From the NCBI GenBank assembly GCA_050084515.1, contig CM114272.1, forward strand, positions 30,876,001-30,940,000: DNA of 64,000 nt, written 5' to 3'. The notes under the pieces are model-generated. The model searched no databases. It was not told the origin of the DNA and saw only the letters and a list, made by a program, of their open reading frames with translations. This DNA is from Blasia pusilla (lineage: Eukaryota > Marchantiophyta > Marchantiopsida > Blasiales). Both the position numbers and the translations under genes were made by a program. The stretch's first letter is position 1, and every line of letters begins with the position of its first letter. Shown here one piece after another: positions 10,931 to 23,700 of this stretch.

Positions 10931-12794
10931 AGGTGTTACGGGATTGTTGTTCTAGCTAGCCGTGCGGGCTGGACTCCTCCCCTATACTCGCTACATCCCG
11001 GAAGGCAAACCTACTCGGCCCCAATCATAGGGACGGTCCTTTTCTTTTCACTTACTCTTTGAGTTTTGAAAAAGAGATTCTGGATGGGTTTTGGAGGTTT
11101 TTTTTCTACACTAGTATTGAAGAATTTTTTTATTTGTGATTATCTTTTCTTTTAATAGTGTCTTTTTTAGCCAGTAGAATCATTCGCTTTTATGTTAATA
11201 GGATCGTTCGAATTCAATTATATATTTTAAATGGTTAATTCAAAATTATACACTATTTTTAATGCGTGCATCACACAGGCACCAACTAGTATGTCTTAAG
11301 CATGGGGAGTCATGAAATGACAACTCTCGTGGCTTGTTTGGAATGCACGGACCGGACATTTCAGTAGATGGCCTTGGCGATTAGGTGAATTAGGGAGTTA
11401 TATTGTACACGGTGAGATCCCTTCAGTCTATTCATCCTCGAGTAAGATCGCAACTCGACACCGGCTTGGGGGGGGGGGGGTGTTGTTGTTGTCCATTTGA
11501 TTAGAGTCATGGGTTTAGATCATTCATTTAGAATCCATGGTTAAAATGAATGGACCAAGGGTTAAGAATTTTGGGCGTAAAAAAAAAATGTTGAACGACC
11601 CAATAATTGGATAATCTTTTGATTATCCATCGGAGATCACCCCAACTTAGGGCTCCATAGGTGGAAACAAAACTGGAATCTACGTCTGTGGAATGTCTAT
11701 TAGGGCGTCTCATAATGCAAGACGAAGATCTCGCGACATTTCTTAATATTTGACCGTAAATTGTGGAAGACTTACAATTACTTTCAAATAAATTTAATTT
11801 TGCTAGGTGACATATTAAATAAACGTAACTTAAATATACTAGAAAATGGACGAGGACATCAAGCCGTTAAACCTCCGGCACCCCACATTCAACGGAGATA
11901 AATCCATTTAAAAAGTTATGGATCTTACGTTCAGTGCCACGGCCTAGCACTTGCAACTTGAGACGCCCTACTATCGGCCTACGTTTTGACCACCCTAATC
12001 TCCAACCTTCTTACCCCATTCCCGTAACATCGCGGAATTCCAACTGTTCCATGTCCTTCTTTGCTACCCCCCTCAACGGCCCTCGAGTCTACCTTCCATT
12101 TCGCGGGGAGGAAATCCTAACCCTCGTGGTAGGGTTCTTCCGGGCAGGGCAGGGCCGGGCTGGATCGGATGAGCAGCAGGAGAGGTGGAAAAGCAATTCT
12201 CCATTGGATCCGGGCACAGGTGGTGATGACTTGGCGCTTGCAGAATGTCAGAAATCATTAGTTAGTATGTGGGCAGTCAAACCCAGAGGATGGCGGCAGG
12301 AATAGCGAAAGTGGGTGCGTGGCGGGCCGAGTGAAGGCTTCTGAGTGGAGGAGTGTGGATCGTGGCTTAGGACGTGCGTCCTGCGACTCTGCAGAGGGAG
12401 GGGAGGGTGACGATCCCCACAGCTCCCTCGCGCTGTCTTTGTTTCCCTCTCATGATCACACCGCCGCCTCTCGGCGTGGCGTCCCATCTTTTCACTGCTC
12501 CGAAGTTGTTGCAGGCACGCGCTACGAAAGCTGAATCCTCCTTGTTTTGTTGTCCCTCTCCAAGTCCTTCCTCCTCTTCTTGGAAACTCTGAATGAAGTA
12601 GCCCTGCAGCCTCTGCTCTGATGTTGAGATTATGGCTCCTGCTCATCAATCGGAATCTTCGTAATTTCAGACGTCAGAGGGTTTCGTACCGCGCCCCCGT
12701 GTGACCGTTTTGTTACGACTCGTCTTTGAGTACTCTCCCTCCTTTCTCTGTTGTTTTCCCTTTTTTTGTATGTGCAGTCCCTTTCTTGTTTCTA
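10931..12794. other. Intergenic, no gene recognised
   Basis: Contains a run of 13 G at 11468-11480 followed by TGTTGTTGTTG. ORFs up to about 130 codons occur on both strands but overlap each other and show no family motif. GC content rises from about 12000, towards the methyltransferase gene. Confidence 0.5.
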
Positions 12795-12838
12795 CCTCTC
12801 TCTCTCGCTCTCTCTCGCTCTCTGTGTGTCTGTGTGCA
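12795..12838 (+). repeat. CT/GT-rich microsatellite
   Basis: A (CT)n tract with CTCG interruptions runs into a (TG)n tract. It lies about 0.9 kb upstream of the methyltransferase start codon and could be in its promoter or 5' leader; CT tracts are common in plant 5' leaders. This placement is inference. Confidence 0.6.
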
Positions 12839-13742
12839 TGTCCTTCTGGTAGTTAATGCGGCTGTAATCTGCACTATCAGTGAGTTCGGGAAGAAGCCTG
12901 TGGGTCTGACGGTGCGAATGTGGATGATGATGGCTAACAGGAGAGACGGAGAGACGTGGGTGGGGTGAGAACTTCGAAAGGTGGTGGTGTTGTCTGCAGA
13001 GCGGGTCGGGGCGTTAGGGATTTGTGCTGACCACGCTTGGGGAAATGCGGTTGAAGGGGAGGATGAGGTTGCGATGTGGTGTTTCTTTGGATTCAAGCTG
13101 TAACCTTCTGTGGAGGGATCTTCACCAATGAGACGACATTCGTGTGCTCTGAGGATGAAGAGCCGGCAGTGCGTGAAGTGTGACGATGATGGCGAGGCAA
13201 ATAGAGGAGGGTGCTTTCTGATTTTCTACGGAGTAGCGGAAGCCATGCTTCGAGCCTCCCAAGCTCGTCGAGCTCCATGTATCACGCCCGGTAGCACCTT
13301 AGGCGGACGGTGCGTTCTTTCCAGGATTGAGTAAGACTCTCCGCAACGTGACTAGCTGAATGGCGAGGTCATGGCCAAAAGTCCCCAGTATGTTTTCCCA
13401 AGCGCTGGACCATGTTCGGCGCGCTGTGGACTCCAGGCCAGATTACTACCAGCGCCTTCTATTCCCTTCGTTTCATGGAGTGTTTTAGAGTGCAGCTGCA
13501 GCATTCGCTCATCGTCCAAGCACTTGAGTGAAACCCTTTGGGAAAAGCGGTGCATTCATCCTGCTACGGGCAAGGTTCTAGTGAGAGTCGTCGCGGAGAA
13601 CGATGCAGTGGACGACAAGAATTTGTCAGTGAGCTGGACTGGACTGTCGTAGGATCGAAGTGTTGCCACTCATTTACTGAGAAGATTCGATCGCCATCTT
13701 CATTTGAGAGATTATCGGTTTGAGAGAGGTGGGGGAGACATT

Positions 13743-15305
13743 ATGGCGAGTCAGCGGTTGCGTTCAATGGCAAGGGGGAGGTATTGCTTGCAAGTGAGCT
13801 TGGCTCTCCTCTTAGCTTTTGTAACCTTGAGTGGCTTCTACGTCGCTGGGTTCTTGGATTTCAAACCCAATAATGGCGGCTGGCGCTATGGAGTAGGCGT
13901 GAATTCCGTCGAGTCCCTCACAAGAAACGTTGCAAGTTTGCAGACGAGAGTGGGCGAAGCCATGGTAGAGATTCAAATCAAACTGGCCGAAGAAGCAGCT
14001 GGGAGTCTTGAGGAAGCTCTTCACCAGCTCAGATCTGAGCGCAAACGAAACAGCAACCTTCTCCTCGAGGTTGCAGCTTATTTGGATCTCATACATTCCT
14101 CTCTTCAGCTCAATGACATAGGGACTTTAAGTGACAAGCATGTCGGCATTGGCAAACCGGAACTCATCACTAGGAACTCCACAGCTTTTACTGCGAACTC
14201 CACCCTACAGGGTCACGGGTTGATGGCCGACATGACAAGCGAGAATCTACCAGACACCACAGTCGATTTTGGTGAGGAGAAAGAAGAGGGAGAGTGGGCG
14301 GAGGAGGAGGACTTAGCTGAGACGGATCCACTGGTGGAATTTTTCGAAATCGAGGAGATCAAGAAGTACATTAGAACCAAGTACAACCGATTGGGAAGGA
14401 AGAACTTCATGGGTTCCAATGCAACTTATGCATCGATAGGGCACGCGTGTGTGTCCAAAAAGTTTGAGCTGGAACAATACATGGATTACGACGTGGGAGA
14501 CTATTGCCAGGACGATTGGCCCTTGGGCCAGAAGCTCATGGTGCACGGTTGTGATCCTCTTCCACGGAGAAGATGTTTTGTGCGGGGACCCAAAACGTAT
14601 CAAAAGCCCTTGCCAATAAACGAGTCACTGTGGGTTCTCCCGGATGACAGAAATGTCAGGTGGGACAACTACATCTGCAAGAGCTTCAAGTGCTTGGCAG
14701 GAGTCGATCGCAAGGGATTCTTCAAGTGCGGAGAGTGCTTCGATCTGCTGGGCCACGAGGCGTCCAAGTGGAGAGAAGTGACCAATACATCGACAGACGC
14801 TGATTTCTTGCTGGACGACGTGCTGAGAATAAAACCAGGGCAGATTAGGGTTGGGCTGGACTTCTCAGTCGGGGTGGGAACTTTCGCTGCTCGCATGAGA
14901 GAGCATAATATAACCATAGCGTCTGCAACCCTCAATCTGGGGGCCCCGTTCAACGAGATCATCGCGCTCAGAGGACTACTTCCACTGTATTTGTCACCCA
15001 ACCAACGGCTCCCTTTCTTCGACAACACGCTTGACATTGTTCACACCACTTTGTTTCTGGACGGTTGGATAGACCATCAGCTGCTAGACTTCATCATCTT
15101 CGACTGGGATCGGGTTATTCGGCCTGGAGGATTCCTTTGGATCGATCGATTTTTCTGTAAGAAGGAGGATATGGATGATTACTTGTACTATTTCGACCAG
15201 TTGAGATATAAGCGTCACAAATGGGTCGTGACTCCCAAGGTCGATAAAGATGAAGGTGAAATGTGGTTCTCTGCGGTCTTGGAGAAACCTCCGCGGCCAT
15301 TTTAA
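13743..15305 (+). CDS. Membrane-anchored SAM-dependent methyltransferase-like protein (At1g29790 type)
   Basis: A single uninterrupted reading frame of 520 codons. A short basic N-terminus is followed by one hydrophobic segment (about residues 17-42, VSLALLLAFVTLSGFYVAGF), as in type II Golgi or secretory-membrane proteins. A Glu/Leu-rich coiled-coil-like stretch and an acidic patch (EEKEEGEWAEEEDLAETDP) come next. A cysteine-rich middle region holds CQDDWPLGQKLM and CDPLPRRRC. The C-terminal Rossmann-like domain has the SAM-loop equivalent RVGLDFSVGVGTFAARM, then TLDIVHTTLFLDGW and PGGFLWIDRFFC. The order and spacing match the plant family of At1g29790, At3g27230 and At5g40830, annotated as SAM-dependent methyltransferases of unknown substrate. 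I chose the ATG before ASQRLRSMARG; an in-frame ATG at 13704 would add 13 residues. No intron is apparent. The loop reads VGVG rather than GGGTG, so catalytic activity is uncertain. Confidence 0.9.
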   Translation: MASQRLRSMARGRYCLQVSLALLLAFVTLSGFYVAGFLDFKPNNGGWRYGVGVNSVESLTRNVASLQTRVGEAMVEIQIKLAEEAAGSLEEALHQLRSERKRNSNLLLEVAAYLDLIHSSLQLNDIGTLSDKHVGIGKPELITRNSTAFTANSTLQGHGLMADMTSENLPDTTVDFGEEKEEGEWAEEEDLAETDPLVEFFEIEEIKKYIRTKYNRLGRKNFMGSNATYASIGHACVSKKFELEQYMDYDVGDYCQDDWPLGQKLMVHGCDPLPRRRCFVRGPKTYQKPLPINESLWVLPDDRNVRWDNYICKSFKCLAGVDRKGFFKCGECFDLLGHEASKWREVTNTSTDADFLLDDVLRIKPGQIRVGLDFSVGVGTFAARMREHNITIASATLNLGAPFNEIIALRGLLPLYLSPNQRLPFFDNTLDIVHTTLFLDGWIDHQLLDFIIFDWDRVIRPGGFLWIDRFFCKKEDMDDYLYYFDQLRYKRHKWVVTPKVDKDEGEMWFSAVLEKPPRPF

Positions 15306-17566
15306 CCTGGTCTCCGCGAGATCTTGTATGTTAAATCGTTAATGTCGTTTTCTCCCCGGATCGAGCTGCAGCAAGCCACTATTCATTCGAGCATTAGAGC
15401 GAGCAAGAGATGTGTGTGTGATCATGGATAGCTTGGATACAATATCCAATGTTCACGCAGCCACTCACCTAGTTTCTGTGTGCCAATGATAGATACCACC
15501 CATCACGCTTGCTTTCCTTGCCTGCCTCGGCACCTGACTGGTCCCATCCCCTTCCTAGATATACTGTCCCCATTCGTTTGGGAGCTCGCAGTGTCCTGAA
15601 GTATAAGACTTCTCATTCTTCAGGGTTTGAATTTACAAGATGCTGTTGTTGCTGTAGAACGTCAAGGAGTGTTCTTTGTATCTGGACACGTACATAGAAA
15701 GGTATATTGCACAGGGCCTAGATGATCACTCCAGTGCTTTGAGGAGGCAAGTGCAGAAGACGTAGCGGTGCTGCCGGATGAGAAGATGAGGTTGAAGACA
15801 CTCATCTATGCCCGATGGGGATGCCAAAAGGCTTCTAATTGTGACACAACACGTTCCCATGAGTTGTCAAGTCAGAATTTGATGAACTGGGATCAAATTT
15901 TAATGGTAGAGAGCACACTAGGTAAGGTAGACGGCATGAGAGCTGAACTGTATACCCCTCTATAATCTAGTTTGCCAGTAATGGTTCACAAAGAATCCAC
16001 TATCGCCATGATGTCATTCATGATTAGCAGTGAGTACTCTTGAACTCCACATGCTCCCTGAGGTGTGCTACTGCTTTGTCAAGAGGAGGCTTCTTCGCAG
16101 GGTTGTAGCCTTCTATGACTGCTGGATTAAGCTTTCAGAAAGTCGAGAAGTAGAATAAGACTTGAACGTGATCGCTGTCATGCCATGAAGTGCTGTCATG
16201 CCATGATGTGCAGTCAAATGTCACAGAGAAGGGGTGAGCCATCAGAGAAACGCTTTTGAAATCATACTCGTCCTTTAACCACTTCAACAAAGCTGACTAT
16301 CAAAATTTTGATTCTCGATACTTGAATGCTCCACTACTAATTTCGCTCTTGTCCTCTTTAATTTCTTGTGAGTCAAGTCAAATGGCATGTTAGATGTCAG
16401 AAGGATGCAGTAGGAGTAGCCTCTCAAAACAGCTCTAGCCATTGTTTCATGGCAGAGTAACCATACAAAAGGACTCGGATCTTTGATTTAATAACTTCAT
16501 CTGATAAAATAGAATCAAGCAGCGACTGTTGAGGACAAACAGCGAGTCATAAACCAGACCAAGTGCAGTGAGCATGGGCACACTGTACATCTATCCTCTG
16601 AAGGCCCAGTTCTTGAGCGTCCAATGCTAGGTTGATTCTTTCAAATCTTGGACTGTAGCTCGGTATCTGAAATGAGAAATGTGGTAGCCACCCATGTTGC
16701 AACATGGAAGTTGCGGAGTAATGGGAAAGACCTTAAACGCACTACCACCCTGGTTTGGTGAAAATAATGAGCGCGAAGGCTGTAGGAGGAAGGTATGGAG
16801 AGTGCATGAGAGCAAAAAATTACGCCCCAATTCTCGAGGAAGATGACCAGATGTGGCCGCTGTCCAGTATGTAGTGGTTTTCTTTTCTGAAACCAGATCT
16901 AGTGTACACTTCAAGAAGGCTCCATAGGCTTTAGTACTATAAAGCATGTGCCACAAGGATGCCAGATTTAGAAGATAGGAGGATTCAGCATCACTTATGT
17001 GGTAAGTTCAATTCATCCTAAGTGGGCATTTTGGTTGTAAGCCTGCTATCAATTTGAACAGACTGTCTGCACTTTCCCCTCGTGTGCATCTGAATTTCGT
17101 CTGCATGGCTAGAGTTGACAGTTTTCAAGGCAAGTACGAGCTGTTGGTCGGCAACAGTTCTCTACGCTGCCACAAACTGAGCATCTATAATACTGTGCCT
17201 GAATGCTGTCTCTGATTCCACCTGCTTGGTCATAAATAACGTCTCTTGTTTACTAGTGTTGGATCTCTGAAAGTGAACCTTCTTAAGACTGCTCCGTGAT
17301 CGTTTGATCACACCTGCAGTGTGTCTAAAAGTCCCTTGTGCTTGAATGGTAAGTCGAGAGATCAACACCCTTAATACAGCAGTGTCAGCTGACAATATTC
17401 AACCTTCCACGCCACAAGTTGTCAAATCAGATCAAGAATAGCCAGAGCAAGTCGTTGTAGGCTTGAAACCCTCGGTATGAGTGGGATCTGATTCGTAATA
17501 GCCTCATGAAAATGATTCGTACATGGATATATATTACAGGATCCTTCAGTGGGACAGGACCTAGCT
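15306..17566. other. Intergenic between convergent genes
   Basis: The 3' flanks of the plus-strand methyltransferase and the minus-strand dynein light chain face each other here. No ORF with a recognisable family was found. A near-tandem CATGCCATGAAGTGCTGT / CATGCCATGATGTGCAGT duplication lies around 16190-16220. Confidence 0.5.
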
Positions 17567-18438
17567 TCAGTACAAGTACAAGGCAAAAGCACCTGCCACA
17601 CAGAAGATGGAATCGTTGACAAACGAGTCGTGGGCATAGTTGTCTGTGTTCGGATCCCAAAAACACCGACATGACATCTGAAAACCTTGACCGCGCTGCT
17701 CCCCCAGCACTGCCTGCACCACCACCTTGTATCCTTCCAGATCGAAATCTGCTTCCACACATCCAGCGGCACAAATCAGACCAAGTCGAGAGGGCCGTTT
17801 CCACTTCGAAGCAGACATGTCCTCACCCTCTAAAAGTTCAGGCAAGCTCATTGCAATATAATTCTCTCATCGACGAGAATGCATCCCGGAAGTCGACGGT
17901 GACGGAGAAAAGTTTCACCCAAACATGTTTTGTAATAGTAAAAGATGTCTGTCCTAATGAGATCTTCCTTCCAAATCTGATGTCTATCCTAACGAGATAT
18001 GTACTCTGGAAGAAAGAACTTTTCGAGGCTCGAACTTCCGACAAATCAAGACAGTGCTATTCGTGATTGACCGCCTCTCTCGAGACTCCAACAGCTGATG
18101 AAGGAGGTTGTAGGCGAGTAAAGAAGGTCGAGACGCTATAACAAGCACTGAAAGGTTAGAGTCGGAGATCTATGGTTCTTGGAAGAAATAAGAGAATGCC
18201 GAGGGGAGACAAAAAGGACCGACACTGCGTTCTTGTGAGAGAGTCACATGGTATGACGATTACCTTTCAGCCGAGACTTGATCATGTCAGTAATCTCACG
18301 AACCCACATGGGCGCAGTGTCTGCATCGTAAGTGGCACCCGTCAATTTCTCCTTCAGAACGGCACCAATCATTTCTTTGGTTTTCCCAGGAAAAAATCGG
18401 CATTTTGGCGCATAAGGCACATCCGTGTGCACAACCAC
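17567..18438 (-). CDS. Tctex1-type dynein light chain (DYNLT2/DYNLT2B-like), 5' end uncertain
   Basis: Two minus-strand exons join in phase: 18438-18264 and 17748-17567 (TAG-side stop TGA). The first encodes RFFPGKTKEMIGAVLKEKL and REITDMIKSRLK and ends at AAAG/GTAATC. The second starts at CAG/ATTTCG and encodes EGYKVVVQAVLGEQRGQG, SCRCFWDPNTDNYAHD and FVNDSIFCVAGAFALYLY. These are the hallmark blocks of the Tctex1 fold, closest in my reading to the TCTEX1D2/Tctex2b group. The joined exons give about 118 residues, against about 140 for the family, so a short N-terminus is missing. Either an upstream exon exists, or translation starts at the in-frame ATG at 18444 (CAG at 18439 would then be coding). 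In animals and algae such proteins are dynein light chains for intraflagellar transport or axonemal arms. Its presence fits a plant with flagellated sperm. Confidence 0.88.
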
Positions 18439-20752
18439 CTGCATCCACGACCGACGCGCCCGTCCCTCATCAGATATCAGATGATTAGCTCATCTTTTTT
18501 GATATCGAACGCTGCCCGCATTGGTCCACGACAGAACCCAAGGGAAGAAATATCTCGATTTTATTTGCTGACGAATCACAAGAATCCGATCTTTGCAGAA
18601 GCCGAAAGAACGCATCTGAAAAACCGAGCAAGAAAAATTCCCCTCAACCCATGAAAGAACCCATATTACAGCAGAAGTTTCTGCATCCAACTTCCATCGT
18701 GCATCTGCTCCCACGGGCTTCTAGCCCATTGCGAAAAAGCTCTGACACTCAGAAAACAGACAGCGACCGAAAATGGACGCTGTTCTACATCCTCTCATCC
18801 ACTCCGCGCAACGGGTAGCCCAACCATCTAGCAACACCCACCCGAGCATGCGGTTGAACGTCTTCAGGTTTCTGCTCTGCAGCAGTTGAGAAAGTCTCCT
18901 GTGATTCGTGTAGCGTATCCAGCTTCTGCGCCGACCCCGCCTGAAGCTCCATGTCTTCGTCCTCCACCCAAACTCCTATCAACTCCACGGCCGCTCTCAG
19001 CTCTGTCTTATCCCAATTCGGACCTGAATGAGAGATCCTTCCCCCCAACCCCACCCTTTCCTCTTCCTCACACGAAGCCGCTCTTCTCCGACTCGATCGC
19101 CACCCAAAGCGTCCACAGCTGCACGGAAAGAACGGCCTCTGAATCAGCAGAGCAAATCTCGGAGACTGTCTGAGACTGGAGCGATCCGATCCGCCTCGAC
19201 TCCGCCTCTGGAGAAGAGCGGATTCTCTCCTTCCGATTGGAGGCGCTATTCCTGGAGCGAGAAGGGAAGGGAAGGGAAGTTGAGGAGTAGTGCGTGCGAT
19301 GCGATGGTGATTGCAAAGGCGACGGAGTCAAGAAGCTCCGAGCGGGAAACGAGAGGTATAACGGCTCCCGCCGCCTCTCAATACAGCGCGTGGATCGTCC
19401 ACCCGTCACGTGTGGGGTGGGACGTGGCGGTTAAGAGCTAACGACCAACTGCCTCAGCCTTGTCCCGTGAAGCTGAACCGCGACACGCAGACGAGACGGT
19501 CTAGTTTTCCGTAGATGTGGACGGAAGTTTCCGACTTTGGACGACTTCGTGTAGCATTGGGGCGAAAAGCTCTCCTTCTGGGTGGAGTTTTATGCAGAAC
19601 TACAAAGGGGAGCTTGGGAGTTTCTTTCCCCCTTTTCCGTCTGGTTTATTCGTGCGCCAGTGACTTCTGCCTTGTGGCTTTGCTAAATTTAACCCACTCA
19701 GAGAAAACGATCGTGGACTCCCCTAAACCTCGAGCTCGTCCCATGGGCTTCAACGGACGGATGTGTCCAAACGGATAACATGACAACAATTATTCTACCG
19801 TCGGACAGCACAGTAGAAGCCGTTATGTAATTCTATTTTCCAGTTAACAGGGCACCCTCGCCATAAGAAATCTGGAAAACTTCGCCAACGTTATCCAGGT
19901 TCTCAACACGGGCACCATTTTTGCGTCCATCACTGCACTCCACATGTCCTAGTCTTGTCTCCCATCACCTTTCTTCCTTTCTTCGAGTGATGGGCCATGT
20001 CTCACAGTTCAGTTCCAACTTTTCAAATTCTACTTTGGAAAGTTGCCACCGTCTTGCTACTCCTGCAACTGGCGACATGATTGCTCAAATGAATCCAAAA
20101 TCAAGACCAGTCACTACAATCGGCGTGATAAGTAGAACGCAGAGTTTTCACTAGGTCGATGGTTTCAAGAATTAGTAGGGTCCAGACAGAGGCATGGCAT
20201 AGTCGCACATCATTTGTTAAATGGCAGTAGGAGAAAAGAACACCTCTCTTTCGAAACAAGCCAATCCAAGAGCATGCCTACAATCTGACCTCGGGTGAAG
20301 ACATATAATATTTTCACTAGAGCACTTTCACAATGGGAAGAGACAAAATCACAGAGCTGAGCATGCCATCTTTGGATGGTTTACATCCTTGAAACTCTTT
20401 TGAAGTATCATGGGGCAGACACAGTCTACAAAGACGAGGTGCAAAGCAAAAATTGTGAAAGTATAAAGGCACTTGGAAAGAATCAGTTATCACAAGCTTG
20501 AAAGTAATAGAGTCCAAGACCACAATGGTGTTGTCAAAATTTAAGCTTACACCTGTACCTGTAAAACACTATGTACAGCTTCGTCTGAAGTCTGACGAGC
20601 CGGAAGACCGAACATTCCTACTATCCACCCTATCTACTACAAATGTATTAGTTCCGTTGATTGTCATAATGATACTGTTGTCACCCTCGAGCTAGAAGAT
20701 CGGAACAAGCCGGTTCATATGCCATGCAATGTATAAAATGAAGTAATTGAAC
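18439..20752. other. Intergenic; upstream of dynein light chain and 3' of the phosphatase
   Basis: This stretch must contain the promoter and 5' leader of the minus-strand dynein light chain, and possibly its missing first exon. A GC-richer part from about 18780 to 19450 carries overlapping ORFs on both strands (for example 19054-18785 minus, 89 codons) that I could not assign. No repeats of note. Confidence 0.4.
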
Positions 20753-23700
20753 TCAAAGTGAAGGCTCCTTGCTGTCTGCTTTCCCTTCGGTGGTAGGGAG
20801 GTCTACTTGCTCAACTTCCTGCTGCTGAGAATCCATGCCGTCTTGACTCTCTACTACTTTGTCCACTTGCAGCTCTACAACACTGTCTGCTTGCTTCTCT
20901 TGAACCTTGTCCAGTTTCTCCTCTTGAGCCAATTCAACTTGAACATCTTTGTACAAACCTGGTGACTTCACGACATGTCCTACAACTACAGTGATATCAT
21001 CAAGCTTTCCACCTACATCCACGAAGGTTGGCCGTCAGATCACAGGGAGTTTACTATCAAAGCAGAGAAATTGGATGCTTGGTCTAGGGCAAAGATCTAA
21101 AAAGCCACAACTGGATGTAGAGTTTCATGACAAACAGTTTACCTCCGTGGGTAACACCAGAAAAACGATAGGCAAGAATCTAAACAACCAATCATGATAA
21201 GGAGTAGTGATCTGTGACTTACCTGTCAGCTTTCTTCCCAACATCTTAGCATACCATGGCAGATCATGACCCTGCTGGAACCAATTCATTGGCATGTGAG
21301 TGTACTAAACTTCACAAACAAGAATAAACTAAAGCATCAGTGTATTGTTCTGTATTAAACTAATTCCAAGTATAAGCTGGTATAAACAAGAAGCGGACTG
21401 CTTTTGTTGTTACACACCTGCAAGACAGCTTCAACTGCATATGGCGAATTGTAGTTTCTGTCCCTCGCATGCTTACTTGCTAGTGTGGCTAGAGCCATTG
21501 CTGCAATCAGAGAACCCCACCAATGTCAACAAATACCCACCAAAGAAACTGCATTAAGTTTTCAACAATCACTGCAGCAAATCGAAACTCGCATTTGAAG
21601 CATTTTGTCCCACAAGGAATTCACCATCCTCCTCCAGTAAAGGCTTATTTCGTAAGGAACATACCAAGTCGATTAGCTGAGTCCTCATCAGGACCACTGA
21701 GAATTTTCACTGTTGATTCAATATCGTAGTCATAGACATTGTCAAATAGTCCATCAGAACCCATCACAATTGTATCTCCTTCTAGAACTTCCAATTCATA
21801 TACCTGTATTCCAACAAGTCTAGTCAGTAACTCTGCCCTATGCACATGATCCGCATGCCCACAGCATCTCAAGATGAATCAGTTCGGGCAAATACCATAC
21901 CTCTGCATCATCTGCAGTCTGTGCATTTTCTGAGCTAAATTGATATGGGCAATCAAAGTAATGTTGTTGTGGAGCTGTGGCATGCACCACTTTCCCTGCA
22001 AGGGAACCAGGACATTATCAATTAGTATCTGTAGATGTTTAGTCAGCTCTCCAGCAACGACGATTCCAAAGCTCAACTGAGATAACCCTTCAAAGAACAC
22101 AAAATTGGGCGTTGTCCCCTACAAGTCTACTCCACATTTGACACGAAATGAACCCAAAAAAATGTATTTTGAATCATACAAGTTGCAAACCAGTACCTCC
22201 ACGGACAAGGCGAAGTCCACAGTCTCCCAGGTTTGCCACATGCAAAGTTCCCCTTTCGTCCAGAATTGCAACAATTCTAGGTTCCACACACCAAAACGCT
22301 GTCAGCAAAAACTTGCTAGCGATGGACTCAGCTACAGATCTAATTATCAGCAACCAAGAAATTTTCTTCTAACCCAAAGAACTCCTCTTTTCAGAGGAGA
22401 AAACCATAGCACCCTTTCACTTGCATAAAGATGGAAATAAAATAAGACCAATTCGGATATGTTTTAAGACAAGCACTGAAACTTTGTGTGCAAAGCAGCA
22501 TCAAACCAATAAGATACAACCAGCAAACACTGCTGAACGTGAATGTAACATACGCTGTAGCTGCGCCAACAGAACAAGTGGCAGCATGAGCTTTTGCTAG
22601 CAAACGCTTAGGGTCGTCCTTAACCTAAAAAATGTCGGACGGAAGTCCAAAAGTCGTCAGAAAACTGCATAAGAAAAATAGATGATTGCGAATTCCAACC
22701 TTACGGTTATCCATACAAGAATGGAATCAACAAGACTTGCCCATGGATTATAAGTTCACTGAAGAGTAAAATTCAGAACAAAATTCGAACATCAATCATG
22801 AGACATAGACAAACCCTAAACGGAATCTGATAAGTCAGAAGTTCACTACTCACCTCGTCAGAACCAACAGCAGCAGCTGCATGAGCCATGAACTCCCTAG
22901 AAAATAGTGCTGGATCAACATTTTCTGCAGCCCAACTGACATAATTCACACATATGCATCAGTAAGACTGAGGAATGATTCACTAAAAAACCCTAAACGC
23001 GTACAACCGCAGTCTCTCAACATGAGTTTCTGAGGTTTGTTACAACGTCTCAAATAAAATGTGATGAAGAGCTCACCCAGAAACACCATCTGCAACACCT
23101 AGAACCCCTCCTTTGTAGGCACTCGTGAAGTATGCATCTTCTCCACCCTTGGCTACCTGCTCACAGAGATACTACAAATCAGCGAATCTGTGCAATTTCT
23201 ACTGTAATTTCTAACGAGCACGAATGGTCTGTGGTTCATGCACATTCCCCTCAATTCAGAAACAAGTTGTGTGGCTGCGATGAACAAGACAATAAGTACC
23301 TTTTCAGGATGGGGTATAACGTTCACTCCAACAGTAACGGCTAGTTCCCTTCTGTAAAATGAAGACACAGCGATTGGCAGTGTTATGAATCGATTTGTTT
23401 CAGTTCATGTGTACACTTCAGCGATTTGTGGAAGAGCAAGAAGAAATACGAGCAAGAAAATCCAGAAGTCACCAATTCGCTGCTGTTAGGGGAGATGGCG
23501 ACTTATCATCGCAGGAAAATAACAACTCCATTCGACAGAATAACATGTAAAGATTTTTAACTCTTGCTAATGGGCAGTCACAAAACATTTTCATTACTAT
23601 TGCTCCTATGTAAGCGTCGCCTGTTGCGCAGGGGTTAAAATGCCAACTTATGGTTTCGAGTGGATCTTCTCGTGCTTGCCAAATTGGTGATTAAATTTCG

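Noticed and set aside
11468-11480. Run of 13 G as a G-quadruplex
   Set aside because: A single homopolymer without further G-tracts nearby; length may also be an assembly artefact.
18785-19054. Minus-strand 89-codon ORF as first exon of the dynein light chain gene
   Set aside because: No similarity to Tctex1 N-termini and no convincing donor linking it in phase to 18438.
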